Of a DNA stretch of 64,000 bases, positions 11,183 through 23,139 are shown piece by piece. The stretch spans positions 62,001 through 126,000 of the forward strand of contig NW_026516752.1 of NCBI RefSeq assembly GCF_025766255.1, given 5' to 3'. The DNA comes from Zychaea mexicana (Eukaryota > Mucoromycota > Mucoromycetes > Mucorales > Lichtheimiaceae). A program made the position numbers and the translations under genes. The notes under the pieces were generated by a model that saw nothing but the letters and a program-made list of their open reading frames with translations, did no database searches and was not told the DNA's origin. The stretch's first letter is position 1, and every line of letters begins with the position of its first letter.

Positions 11183-13540
11183 ATGGGAATCAGAATGAAA
11201 GCAACCCGTATGCTCGACAATTTGCCGATAAGGCCTGGTTTATTTACGCAATCGCTACCAGCAGACGTTTATACGGAATCGATTGACGAATCAACGCCTC
11301 GTTCGGACAGCAAGCTTAAAATCTCGCGTGCTGTCCACAATGCTGCGTTTTCATACACGTTACCAGATCACAATCCAGATCCTGAGCTATTAGCAGTGTC
11401 TACGAAAGCCTTGGACGAAATTGAACTTGATCCCGAAGCGATCCATACCGATGAATTCCTTCAAGTGTTTTCTGGAAACAAAATACTCGAGAATACCCGC
11501 CCGTATTCCGCTATCTATGGAGGGCATCAATTTGGGTAGGGTTAATTAAACGCATAATGTGTGCCAAAAGTAAACTTTAACTCGTGCTTAATGTGACTAT
11601 GGCAAATGATCCCCCAGAATTTATGCAGGCCAACTCGGGGACGGTCGAGCCATCTCCTTATTTGAAACAGAGAATAGCAGTGGCGAGCGTTGGGAATTAC
11701 AACTCAAGGGTGCTGGTCGTACACCCTACGCTCGTAATGGCGATGGTTATGCTGTCTTGAGATCCAGTATCCGCGAGTTCTTGATGTCCGAGCATATGCA
11801 TGCTTTGGGTGTTCCCACCACCCGTGCCTTAGCGCTTATTGGAACCTCGCGAGAAATATTCAGAGATGATGCTCTTCCAGGTAAAAAAAAAACCATAGCC
11901 TTTTTAGTACATCGGCGCTAACAATGTCTTTGGTAAACGTATAAATTATGCGACCGTATTGTGTATTCTCTAGATGAGAAACAGCCTGAACTTGGTGCTA
12001 TTGTTACCAGAATGTCCCCATCATGGATGCGCTTTGGCAGTTTTGAAATCTTTTATTCTCGTGATGACATGATTAACTTGCGCAAGCTTGCTGATTTTGC
12101 AATTGAACATGTCGTCAAAGAAGAAGAGGACTATAAGCCATCAAGCGCAGATGGTAACAGATACATGCGTTTCTTGCGTCGAGTCGCAAAGAAAACAGCC
12201 AAAATGGTTGCAGAGTGGCAAGCAATTGGTAAGTTTTTAGTTAATAGTTACGATAAAATCGCCAGAACAAGTACGTCCTGTCGTGGTATTTGAGAAGGGT
12301 TCTCTAAAATTTAAAACAATGTACATACCTATTAGGATTCAATCATGGTGTAATGAATACCGACAACATGTCAATTCTAGGTATTACTACTATTGCTGTT
12401 ACACAATCTACTTTGCATAGTATATATCGACAATGTATCAAAACGTACTTAAATATTCTTATTATTGTAGGCCTTACGATCGATTACGGACCCTATGCAA
12501 TGATGGACTTTTATACTCCTGCCAATGTATGCAACCACTCTGACACGGCTGGCCGTAAGTGTTAATTTATCTACGTCGTCATCTAATTGTTCAGTATATT
12601 TGCTACATTGCTGACCTTATGTAAATTATACAGAATATGCCTTTAAGCGTCAGCCCACTGTCTGCATCTTTGATCTATTTAAGTTTGCCGTGCCACTATT
12701 TGAGCTTATTGGTGCAGAAGACAAAGTCGATTCGCTTGTCTTTCCCCCCATCAATAACAACAGCAACAACAGTGGCGACAGCAACAATGAGACCGTGGTG
12801 ACTGATGCAGTCACGCGAAGACAATATCGTGAAGTAGGCAAAAACGCAGTGACCAAAGTCCTCAGCGAGGAATTCTCGGACTGGTTTATGGAACATCTTT
12901 TATGGCGCATGCGCTTAAAGCTCGGTCTCAAGCCGCGCGACGAATTGGCGAGTGACATGAACGATGTTGTGATTCCCCTGTTGGACTGGATGAATGAGTA
13001 CGATATTGACCACCATCGCTTTTTCCGCTCGTTATCAACATACCAAGTGACGAATGCGGGCGAGGATAAGGATGCCGAAACGCACGGTATCCAAGTTGTG
13101 CCACGCGATGCGGCAAAGGCAGGAGAAAGCAAGGAAGCACTCAAGCCCTGGTTGGCCATTTACCGCCATCGTCTTTTGCAGGACGGTGATCAGCCAGATA
13201 ATGCCGATCGTCAGCGGCGCATGAATTCTGTAAATCCGCGCTTTGTGCTTCGAAACTGGATTGCTCAGGAAGTCATCGAAGCATTCGAAAACAAAGATGA
13301 GAAAGAAGCCAAGAAAATACTTCAGTCGTGTTTGACGGCTTGCACACATCCTTTCAAAGAACAGTATGATGACCAGTTGATCGAACATTGGGTGACTGAC
13401 CCTGTTCCTGAGGTAAGTTGAATACCGATTGTTTCTTTTTGCACAAGTGATATTGGATATACCCTCTAATATTCTTTCTATTATGTGAAATAAATATATT
13501 GTAGTGGGGTCGAGACCTCAAGTGTTCTTGCAGCTCATAA
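11183..13540 (+). CDS. FMP40: Protein adenylyltransferase SelO (YdiU/UPF0061; yeast Fmp40), 7 exons
   Basis: Exons are 11183-11535, 11618-11880, 11974-12228, 12336-12380, 12471-12554, 12634-13412 and 13505-13540, giving about 604 residues. SelO is a mitochondrial pseudokinase-fold enzyme that transfers AMP to proteins in redox homeostasis. Diagnostic segments are [73 protein letters not shown] and [20 protein letters not shown]. The last exon encodes [11 protein letters not shown], so the position that is selenocysteine in the animal protein (CSUSS) is cysteine here, as expected for fungi. The start (AAACCATGGG) is in strong context; the N-terminus is only weakly presequence-like. A short N/S-rich insert and a K/E-rich helix lie in exon 6. 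Confidence 0.95.
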
Positions 13541-13752
13541 TAAAAGAATAGCAAAAGAGAGGCGAGATAATAAATCAAGAAATAATACATAAGCCGTTGT
13601 GTCTTTCTCTTTTTACACAAGAAAAAGGAGTGAAGGTGGTTATTTAGATGTGGGGAGGGGGTTGGTTCGGGGTATAATAATATATAGAGGCTTAAAAGTA
13701 TATGTAGTTTTATGTGAGGAGAGCATTCTTCAATTGTATAATCCATTACTGC

Positions 13753-16210
13753 CTACATCCAAGCGTCCCGATCCAGCATCCAAGAATCGTCATTTTCTCC
13801 AGGCACAGGTTGTTTGTTAGCGTTCTTTACTCGACTGGCCATATCATTAAACATGCGAAGACCATTGCCCACCATATCTTCACCAATGTTGCGCACATTT
13901 TTGCCAACCGCAAGCATCTTGCCAAAGTCAAACAAGTCTTCTTCTTCGTCGTTGTTGCTACGCTCGCCTTCTTCGTCCTCTTCAGGTACATCATCAGCCC
14001 ACGACGGCTTCATTGTGCGTTGATGATGATGGTGATGTTGTCGCTCCTGGTTATCACGTTGCGCAGTAGACGAAAAGGGATGCAGATCCTCTCGTTGACG
14101 ATGCTGTCCTTCAGTAATGGAGATATTGTCATTGTCGCTTCTATCGCCTTCAGGGTCGGCAAGTGTGGCGAAAAACGACGATGGGGAAAATATACGGCTA
14201 TCGGCGTTTGGGTTACCATTGTGGTTGGTGCTGTTTTCCATGGCGGCCTGGTTCAATTGGCTCATGAACTTGCCGGCGACCTCCATAAATGAACTGCTTC
14301 GTTTATGATGTCGTGGTTTTTCAAAAGAAGCTGATGAAGTTGTTTTTGTGCTGTTGGACATGAGAGGGTCGTACGACGGCCTATCACAATTCGCATGGAA
14401 TTAATATATTGTCCTATATCAATAACAAGTTATTAAGACACAGCACACAACAGAAGTTACCTCCGCTTCGAATGATCTGCAGGCTGCTGTTGCTGTATCT
14501 GTTGGCCTTGTAATAATTGCTGTTGGTGATGATGCTGTTGATCTTCATCCCAGCCATCCTCATCTTCCAGACTCATGATGATGTTTTTCTTGATAAATGC
14601 GAGTTTTTCCGTGAAATCGTCTAGTCGATCTCCCAGAATTGATTGGGCAACCACAGCAACGGAGGACCTTCGGTCTGAAGTACCAGCTCCAGACCTCTCG
14701 TCATTTATTTCCTGGGAAATCGCCATATCATGAGCCTCGGGTCTTGGGGACGGTGGCTGCGACATGGATTGTAATGCGTCCACCTGTCCTTCTGTAGTTA
14801 GTGCACGCGATTCTCGGGGTTGCTGCTGTTGTACTTCACTTTCATGCGGTGGTGGTACTAATGCTGCTGCTGCTGCTGCTTCTGTTGTTATTGCTGTTGT
14901 TGTTGTTGCAATAGGTGCCACATTGTTGTTACTGATACTTTTATCGAATTCCTCTGGTTCATATGATAATGGACTTTTGAAATCCTTTAGTTCTTTCACC
15001 AGTTCTGATGTCGAGACTGCCATTGTTCCGATCGTGGATACATTGTTGACACGTTTATTATCTAAACTAGTGAGTTCTCGGTCCACGATGAATGGCGTTG
15101 GTGATGAACTGTTAAAATCCTGGAGTTCCCTTGCTGCTGGCGGTGGTGGTGGCGGTGACGACAACAACGATGATGATGAGCTGCTATTATTGATATCTGC
15201 AAGCTCCTGCTCCGCTAGTGCATTGCTGCTGAAACTCTTGAGCTCTTTTGCAGGTAGCTGTTGTGGTGATGAGGTACTGAAATCTGCAAGTTCCCGTTCT
15301 GCAGTAGCTGATGGTGATGGAGCATTATCGCCGAAATCCTTGAGTTCTCTTTCCATCGACGGATTACCGAAATCATCAAGCTCTCTCTCTCGCAATGCTG
15401 ATGGACCGCTCATATCTTTGAGCTCCCGAGATTGCTGCTCTGTCGTCGGCTTTCTGTCTGTTTTCGGAGCAACGTCGATAAGTTCTTGATTATAGTATTC
15501 CACTGTTCGACTCGTTCGTTTTTCTCGCTCTTCCTCTTCTTCCGTTCTCAACACGGGTTCAGCGTACGCATTGTTGCTAGAATTGCTACTTGCATCTGCA
15601 GTTATCTACATACATTTTTTCATTGCATATGTTAGTATGTAGTAAAACATTGTACATTAATTGATCTTGCATAAAATTGCGCGATATCTACCTTGGCACG
15701 ATCACTAATAACCGCCGATATCCGGTGGTCCGACAAAAACTGAGCATCGTCGTCCTCATATAAATAATCTGTTTGTTGCTCTGGCAAAGCCCTACGATCG
15801 TCACGTCCTCCTACTCCTCCCAACGCTGTGGTAGTAGAAGCTGTGGCAAACGGATTCCGGGACAGAAACCGATGAGGTTCGGCTGCCGAGAAAAGTGCGT
15901 TAGGTCCTGTAGGATCGTTGTCATCGTCAATAGAATCACTAGCATGCTGTGCTAATAAGGGCTCAATGCCAACGGTCGTGTTTGGATCGAGGTACTGATT
16001 GAGAATGCGCGAGCTAGTGTTGTCATCTTCACCAAGCGCTACTCGACCGTGGCGAGGACCAAGGCATTGGGTAAAAGGCCACAAGGGCATGCATGAGCGA
16101 TTGTTATTGTATTGCTGTTGGTCTCGGTCGTTCTCGTCGTCTTCTGAATCGTCTGGCAGTAGGATAGGTTGACGTCGTCGCTTCGGGATACAGGATGCCA
16201 GAGGGTTCAT
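13753..16210 (-). CDS. Unrecognised disordered protein with about ten RELxDF repeats, 3 exons
   Basis: Minus-strand exons are 15692-16210, 14461-15605 and 13753-14380, joined in phase to 763 residues. I do not recognise the family. Exon 1 starts MNPLASCIPKRRRQPILLPD and is acidic and low complexity. Exon 2 (residues ~174-555) carries a spaced series of short motifs of the form [R/K/Q]EL-x-[D/S]-[F/M/I/L] (SRELKDM, ERELDDF, ERELKDF, ERELADF, AKELKSF, EQELADI, ARELQDF, DRELTSL, VKELKDF), each followed by 8-30 disordered residues. Then come DRLDDFTEKLAFIKKN and poly-Q/H. Exon 3 has a possible amphipathic helix (DFGKMLAVGKNVRNIGED) and ends in a DDSWMLDRDAWM tail. No membrane segment or catalytic domain is seen. 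A multivalent adaptor or scaffold is a guess. It is convergent with SelO. Confidence 0.75.
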
Positions 16211-18171
16211 TTTTTTATGAATGAGCGGTAGTGGGTATGGGCGTGGGGTGGGCGGTATCGGGCAGAGGTAAGGGGGAGAAGAGGTGTTAGTTGCGGGTGG
16301 GGAGGAAGGAAGTGTTGGAAAGAACTAACATATAGCGGGGTTGGCTCTCCCTTTCCTCTCTCTCTCTTCCACACGACAGTGAGTGTGTACGACGGGCTTA
16401 CTATACATGGCGCATAGTAGGCACCTTGATTTCAAGACGTGACACCAATTTCCACTTGGCGCGTGAAGGCACATTAGAATGGCCGACAATGTATTTTACT
16501 TCATTTTGGCAGGTTTATAATTTCGAATGATTTAACGGCTACGATAGACCTGTTAAAGCACACATAACCCGTCATTAACCAATGCTTTGATGCGGATTTT
16601 AATCAAATAACAGTATATGTTTAAAGACTGCTGCTATAGATAAATACATCATGTAAAGGAGGACGTTTGTTATGTTGTGTGTTGTGTGTTGTGTGTCGTA
16701 CTTTATATTTCATCCCCATCTTTGCTAATGGTTCCCTTGGACGTTAAACTTCCGCGTCGTTTTGGACCCATATATGCAATATCGGAGGTGGATCGCTGTC
16801 TTATTTAACTACTTGTTAAAACTTCTTCAAATTGCTAAGTGCAGTTAACGACAAATATGGCTTGCAGTGTATGTCAGCGCACAGCACTGGGTATGGATGA
16901 AGCCATCGTTAAAATACGCGGAACGGAGAAAGTTGTTTTGCTTCGAAAGCTATCCTCATTTGTGCTATGATTGAATACCATCCAGTGGCTCAGTAATCGG
17001 ATATAGATGTGCTCATAACAACTACAACCTTGCATACATCTGCTAATATCTGACACCATTCCATTATCAATTAACGGTAATACTCCTTCTTGCTTCTCAC
17101 TGACACCCAAACATTTTCGTTATTGATAACTTTTTTATAACGGTCTGCCAAGGTATCATTAAGGGCTATAGTAATGTACGACATAGATAATCATATATGA
17201 CCGATATGTTAAGTGTAAGATACTCTTCTTAGAGCCTCCCAAAAACTCTAACAGGATAAACAGCAATACACATTCTGTAAAACGTATTAGAATGTATGTA
17301 GCGTGCTTTTGATGTTCAAGATTTTATCAAGCCATACATCATCATTCTATTGATGTATTGTTGGCTCAACAACTAAGGTATACGAATGTTTGACTCATTC
17401 TTCTAAAGTAACTTGGGTTACCAGAAGAAAAACGATAAGCCAGCCATACTTACCTCGTTATAGCATTTCCAACGGTTTCGCTTTCACACTCGCCGGATTT
17501 ACATCTGCCTCGATCCAATATGTTGTCTTCACTACAGCAATTGCCAATCGAAAATGAAACCGCTTTCCAGAGCAGTGGGCAAAAGATTTGTTTGAGAGCA
17601 AAGGATGTACATAACAAGCATATAGAATGCCAGATCGAAATTCTGACAATGCCAAGTATAAATCAATGTCGGCTATTCTAATTTACTGATATATACATCC
17701 CCAACCCACCCCCCTCACCCACCAAACGATCGCCAGAAGGCAAGGTGCGCCAACTATCAGGAGTATATTGCATGTCATTACCTGCATTGTTGGCCAGTGC
17801 TTCTCCCATGAATAATCAAGGGAACATTCCTCTTTGGAGGCAATGATCAACCTTTTGCTTTTCATTTGTAGAGCAGTCAAGTATTTTTTGCATTGACTAT
17901 CATGAACAATAATATAATGAGCTTGAAAGTATAGGCGGGTCAAAAAACGTGGCAATGAACGTGGCATGTGCCTCAAAAAGAAACCGCTAAAGTTACACAC
18001 ACGCCCAATTAATGAACCGCTTTTTTTTTGCACCTTGAGAGAACATGGGGAATCTCGCCCTTTCTCTTCCCCGTTTATTATTAGCTCATATATTAACTTT
18101 CTGACCAACTTTGAATACAGTAGAACAGCAAAGCACAGCTGCAGTAACGACAACAAATAAGCTCCTACACC
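16211..18171. other. Gene-free divergent region, about 2 kb
   Basis: The flanking genes are transcribed outward, so both promoters should lie near the ends. A G-rich then CT-rich leader lies at 16215-16370, and TGTGTTG repeats occur near 16675-16700. Short open frames occur (for example 38 codons from 16857) but none has a recognisable product or splice support. Confidence 0.4.
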
Positions 18172-21100
18172 ATGGCCGTGCCGCGATCTTCTTCTTCGTT
18201 CTTACCTGCACACGTTCTTGCACAAGATCGCGACAGCGGCATCAGTACAGAAGGTGAATCGGACGCGGAAATGTTCTTCAATAGCAACAGTAACCACAGC
18301 AGCACTACTGCAAGTCGTCCCATGACGCGACAAGCATACCCATTCAGCGATGACGAAGAATTGCCGTCGATTCAGGAACAACACTACAACCAGCAAAAAC
18401 AGCAACAACAACAGCAGCAGCAGCAGCTACTTGAGCACCAACAGCAACAAGAACAGCGTTTAAACAGTGAGGCCGTTTTTAGCTCGGAAAGCTACCACAA
18501 CCACCAAGCAGAACAAGCCATGGCCTCTATTAAGCAGCTGGTCAAAGAAAACTCATGGAAAAAGGCATTAAAACACAAAAGCGGGGTTCTAGTCTACATG
18601 CTATCTAAGCAACAGCACGGCGGTGACAGCACGAACAGCAACAAAGCACCCATATTCAAGGGTGAAAGTGTTATTCATGGATTCTCGCCTCAGTCTGTAT
18701 TCTACGTGATTGGCATGCGAAAACTTTGGGATAGCGCGTAAGTTTTGAAAGGATAATGGATAGTTAAACATGGTAACTGAAAATGGCAACGAAATAATAT
18801 CATGATCCAGGTTCGAAGAAGGTCGGCTGATTGAAAATCTGAACGAGACAACATCGATTACATACGAATCATATCACTCTAGTTCCTCATCCAAGTAAGA
18901 AGCCATTTCTTCATAGCGTCGGTTACCCATTTCGTAAGACACTCTTATGCTGATACGACGTCACGTACTGTAATTAGAGCCTACGATGTTTCGCTTGTCG
19001 AACGGATCGAATGCTCTGCAGACGGCGTCATTTTATTTGCTTGTACCAGCATAGAAACGCCCAAAATCCCAAAAGTACCCGGTCGAACTCGCAGGCAGAT
19101 GAAGGTAATAGAGTGCTAATGAGTTAGCAGCATTGTCACTTATCACACATCGTCCTGAACGTAACAGCTACCACATTTTACCCAGAAGACTTTGAATTAA
19201 CCTTCTCTTGGATAATAATCTGCTATCTAGCTACAAGGATGGATTTTAAAGCCACTTCATACAACACCGCCGTCAACAAAAGTGACGTACATTACCCAAG
19301 AGAGCGTGAAAGGATGGATTCCCGGACTGACCAAAAAATCGCTTGCACGACGGCCGCTTGTGCTTGCCGATGTCCACAAATACTTGCAGCAAAAAGCAGA
19401 GCGGTCCAAAGAAAACAACCGATACCCCGCGACTGGCCTTCCTCCAGGCACTGCCATCACTACAACCAACAGCAATACTACTGCAGGCAACAATGATAGA
19501 ACTTCCCATCCGTCTTCGCTACTAGCGCCAACAGGCAATGCACATGGTCAACGCAGGCCATCGATCATGGCGCAACAACAACAACAACAACAACAGCAAT
19601 ATCAAAAACCCAAATCAATCTTGCAAAAGACACCAAAAACATCGAGGTAATATTGGATATATAGGATGTCTGCATGCTGTGTAAGGGGGGGGGAAAAGAG
19701 AGTGAAAAGTCTAATTTGCAAGGTCACATTACTCTTTATGGCTATAGTCTGTTACACCCGAAAAGTAGCAGTATGCAGAGTATATTAACCAATCCCCCAC
19801 CGCGTAACTCTTCTCTTCCGTCGCCAACGTCGTCTCGCTCTTCTTCAGTGACACGAAGGATCAAGTTCGCCGACGATGACCTTACATCTCAACGTAGCAG
19901 CACACCTTCCTCCATTTCTGCTGTTCACAGCAATAACAACAGCAGTGACGATATAGCATCAGGCCCAGCTTCTCAACAAGAAAGCCACGGCCCCGCTACT
20001 GTAGTATTACCAGCATCTCAACAACACCAACAGCAGAATATCAGTAGACTATATCCACCATCACGACATAGAACAAGTAGAAAACAATGCATCGACATGC
20101 TGAAACGGCTCGCATCGAGCGATATAGACGAATGGAAGGAAATGGGCGAGCGCAACAGTGCCAAGCTCTATTCGAAATCAGTACAAGGATCGGCAATACC
20201 CATTCTTCGGGGCGACGTGACGATCAACGGATCATGGACTCCTGAGCAAGTTTGCTCGGTGATCCAATGCTTTGGTGCACGGAAAATATGGGACGAGTAC
20301 TTTGAGACGGGCCATGTTGTGGAACGCTTTTCGCAGAAAGAGTACCTTGTCTATATGCAAATGCGCAGTATATTTCCGATCCACAGTCGTGATTTTTCGC
20401 TTTTGACTGTGATTGACAGTGATCCAGGCACAGGCACGATTCACGTAGCATCGACAAGCGTATCTGATGGTTTGATTCCGATCATTAAACCGCATGTCCG
20501 AGGTCAAATTGTCGTGTATGGTTGGGCGCTGCGTCCACTCAAGGAGAAAGGAGGTGGAGGTGTGCGACTGACCTTTGTATCGCATATGGAGCTGGAGGGC
20601 ACTACACCTTTGCCACCCGCAATTATTCGCCAGTTGACGATGGAAGTACCTGCATGCGTTGACCGTGTCCAATGGTATCTCCGTCAGCACGGTTGTCCCC
20701 CTTACATCCGCCGCGTTGCAGGCAAAATTACGCAAGAACAGTTCGATTCCAAGGATAAAATATACCGCGTATCATTTACCGCCAAGCATAAGCCATCACA
20801 ACATCGTCAGCATGGCAGTTGGTTTACAGATATACGAACGAACCCGTCCATGTATGGGTTTGGTTTTAATGTGGAGGTGCTGCCTACAGAGCATACTCGG
20901 GTGGAGCTGCGAGCGGATGACATGGGTATTCGAGTATATACCTTGGATAATTCGCTAGAAGGCCGTTTGGTGGAAGTCGCCATAGAGCCTAATTTGCCTG
21001 GATCTACACCAAAATACACCTGGAATGGTGTGTCATTAAAGGAAGAGGAAAAGAAAAAGAAGGAGGATGAGGCTTTGGAGGAGCAAGTAACGGAACAAGA

Positions 21101-21664
21101 GCCACAACACCAATACCACGACATCATGCCAGCAACGATGCCACCTACTCCACCGTTAATAGCTACACCCGAAAACGAGGAACAAAAGGTTGATCCATCG
21201 ATCTCACTGCCACCTGCATCGGACCAGCTTCACCAAGAACAGGATCAATCTTTGCAGCAGCAGCAGCAACAACAGCGACGGCTGGAACCGATAAAAACAA
21301 AGTGGGACCCATCAGAATCATGTATGTAAACTCATATATCGCTTCGTCATACTGCACTACTCTGAATACTTACCCTCTTTTTTGTGATCCAGGGCTCCAT
21401 GCTTTGCATGACTCACGGGTAACTACACCAACCTCAACACGAGATGTAAGTCTGCTGTTGTAGAGTGATGATTATTATCTCACATTGCTGTGTATGATAG
21501 TTGCACTAACTCTCTTCCAACCTTTTTATTAGTTAATGCGACGACGAAACAGCCACGTTTTGGTCATCACTGATGAGCTTTCTTTCACGGGACCCCAACT
21601 ATCTGTCATCTTTCTACTTATGGCGCTATGCTACTACATGGGCAAATTCTCTTGTCGATGTTAA
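18172..21664 (+). CDS. Double START-domain lipid-transfer-like protein with C-terminal membrane helix, 7 exons
   Basis: Exons are 18172-18737, 18811-18894, 18978-19104, 19231-19646, 19748-21321, 21393-21445 and 21533-21664, giving about 983 residues. A first START-like domain spans exons 1-4 (VLVYMLSKQ, FKGESVIHGFSPQSVFYVI, LKPLHTTPPSTKVTYITQES). The second, in exon 5, is clearer: WKEMGERNSAKLYSK, LRGDVTINGSWTPEQVCSVI, ARKIWDEYFETGHVVERFS, RDFSLLTVIDSD and VRLTFVSHMELEG. START folds bind sterols or other lipids. A hydrophobic helix (LSVIFLLMALCYYMG) lies near the C-terminus, suggesting tail anchoring, perhaps at a membrane contact site. Poly-Q, S/T-rich and K/E-rich linkers separate the parts. 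The acceptor of exon 5 (ends at 19747) was chosen by phase; a nearby alternative is possible. Confidence 0.82.
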
Positions 21665-21882
21665 AAAAAGCACAACCACACACATACACCCCTTATATCA
21701 CACACCATCATCTGTATTATTTCCAGCTATACCTCATTCTCTCTTTTTGTTTTGTTAGAGCTACTGTTTGTACATATAATATCGCTTAACTTGTTGTTTT
21801 TTTTTCTTTTTCTCTTTTTCTTATTAATTTTGCATCATAAAAGATAATAGACAGTGGTATATATCTTGCATATCAGCTTCTT

Positions 21883-23139
21883 TTACAGCTTGGATTCTTG
21901 AGGCTCTTTGTACAAGACAGCAAAACCGTTGGAGAGAACGACACGCTCGCCAACCTTGGCAACAAATACTACGCCATCCGTCTTTGGCTCAGGACCAGGC
22001 ACCTTCCACATGGATATGGTCACAGTTTCACCTGGCAGGACGGGTTTAGCGAAACGAGCATGGATCGATTTGAAGCGAAGGCGATCATTGTCACCAAAGC
22101 TCTTCAAGACGGAATGTGCAGCTTTGCCGTACGAGCATAGACCGTGGAGAATGGGTCGTGGGAATCCGACGGCCTGAGCAATGTTTGGGTCAGCGTGGAG
22201 TGGGTTAAAGTCTCTGCAAAAGAGAATAGCATCTGTTAGACCGCTAGCTCATCCTTCGTTCTTGATTTCAAAACCATTGAAAACAAGACCTTTACCCATT
22301 CAAACGGAAGATGAGGGCCTGGCTTTTAGTGGTGGTGAAAATGTCAGTTGCGTCTGCTGGTCGGTTAGGTGGAGCGTAGCTTGCAGGTGTAGGTCCCTTG
22401 GGTCCCTATTCCGTCTCTTATATCAATCTCCATTCTTCTCTATCGCTGCCCTTTTTTTTCTACCGAAAAGCCAGTATACTTACACCCCAACCTCCATAGT
22501 CGCGAACAAACATGCCGAGCGACAAGCGATAGTAGTGTACATTATCGGTCTCACCATAGAGATCCACCACAGTGTCAAGCAACATGCCCGATCCTGATTG
22601 TGTCGTTCACATGTTAGAATTTTTCCTTTGCGGCACGTGAAACAGCATACGTTTATGCGTATACACACCTTTATCATAGACGCCGCGTACAGTTTTCGTG
22701 GAGCGGAAACGACCACCTTCGACAGGGAAAGGATTGATCACTTCAACCGTCTGCTCACCATGCACGATCTTGTTTGGATCGTACCAAGGCATGCCAGGCA
22801 CCGACCCGCCGGCTTGCCAGCGCTCGACGAATGAATTGACGTCCCAGCCAGCGTCCTTGAGAAGCAATGATACTGGGTAAGTGGGGAAAGGACCAAAATC
22901 CAAGTCCAACTCGTACAGCCATTGAAGTTCTTCTTCTGGAATGCCGATCGAAAGTGCATACAATAGAAAATCGCGTCGAGTGCATGCCACCTAGCGATAG
23001 CAGAAGGGAGTGTGTCAGTGGATATGGTTCTTTCTTTTTCATGTGCTATAGAAGAGAAAAGAATGCGCCTTACAATATCAGGGGAGCTAACGTGGCCGAC
23101 GGCTTTAGATAGATCTGGCTTGAATCCTTCGACAGGCAT
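21883..23139 (-). CDS. Peroxisomal enoyl-CoA hydratase 2 / MaoC-like dehydratase, 5 exons
   Basis: Minus-strand exons are 23074-23139, 22669-22990, 22484-22593, 22296-22405 and 21883-22213, giving 312 residues. It has the double hot-dog layout of hydratase 2 as in the C-terminal half of MFE-2 (Fox2/HSD17B4). The N-terminal half includes GIPEEELQWLYELD and FPTYPVSLLL. The catalytic hydratase-2 motif in the C-terminal half reads LNGDFNPLHADP with the Asp/His pair, followed by GFPRPILHGLCSYG. The protein ends in SKL, a canonical type-1 peroxisomal targeting signal, so it should hydrate trans-2-enoyl-CoA to (3R)-hydroxyacyl-CoA in peroxisomal beta-oxidation. No dehydrogenase domain is fused. It is convergent with the START gene. 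Confidence 0.93.

Noticed and set aside
14764..15489. A 241-codon plus-strand open frame opposite the RELxDF protein
   Set aside because: It is almost all Ser/Val/Ala from antisense low-complexity codons, with no start or splice context, and the minus-strand frame joins three exons in phase.
16857..16973. A 38-codon open frame with two Cys at its start
   Set aside because: Too short, no upstream promoter signal or homologous feature. Likely chance.
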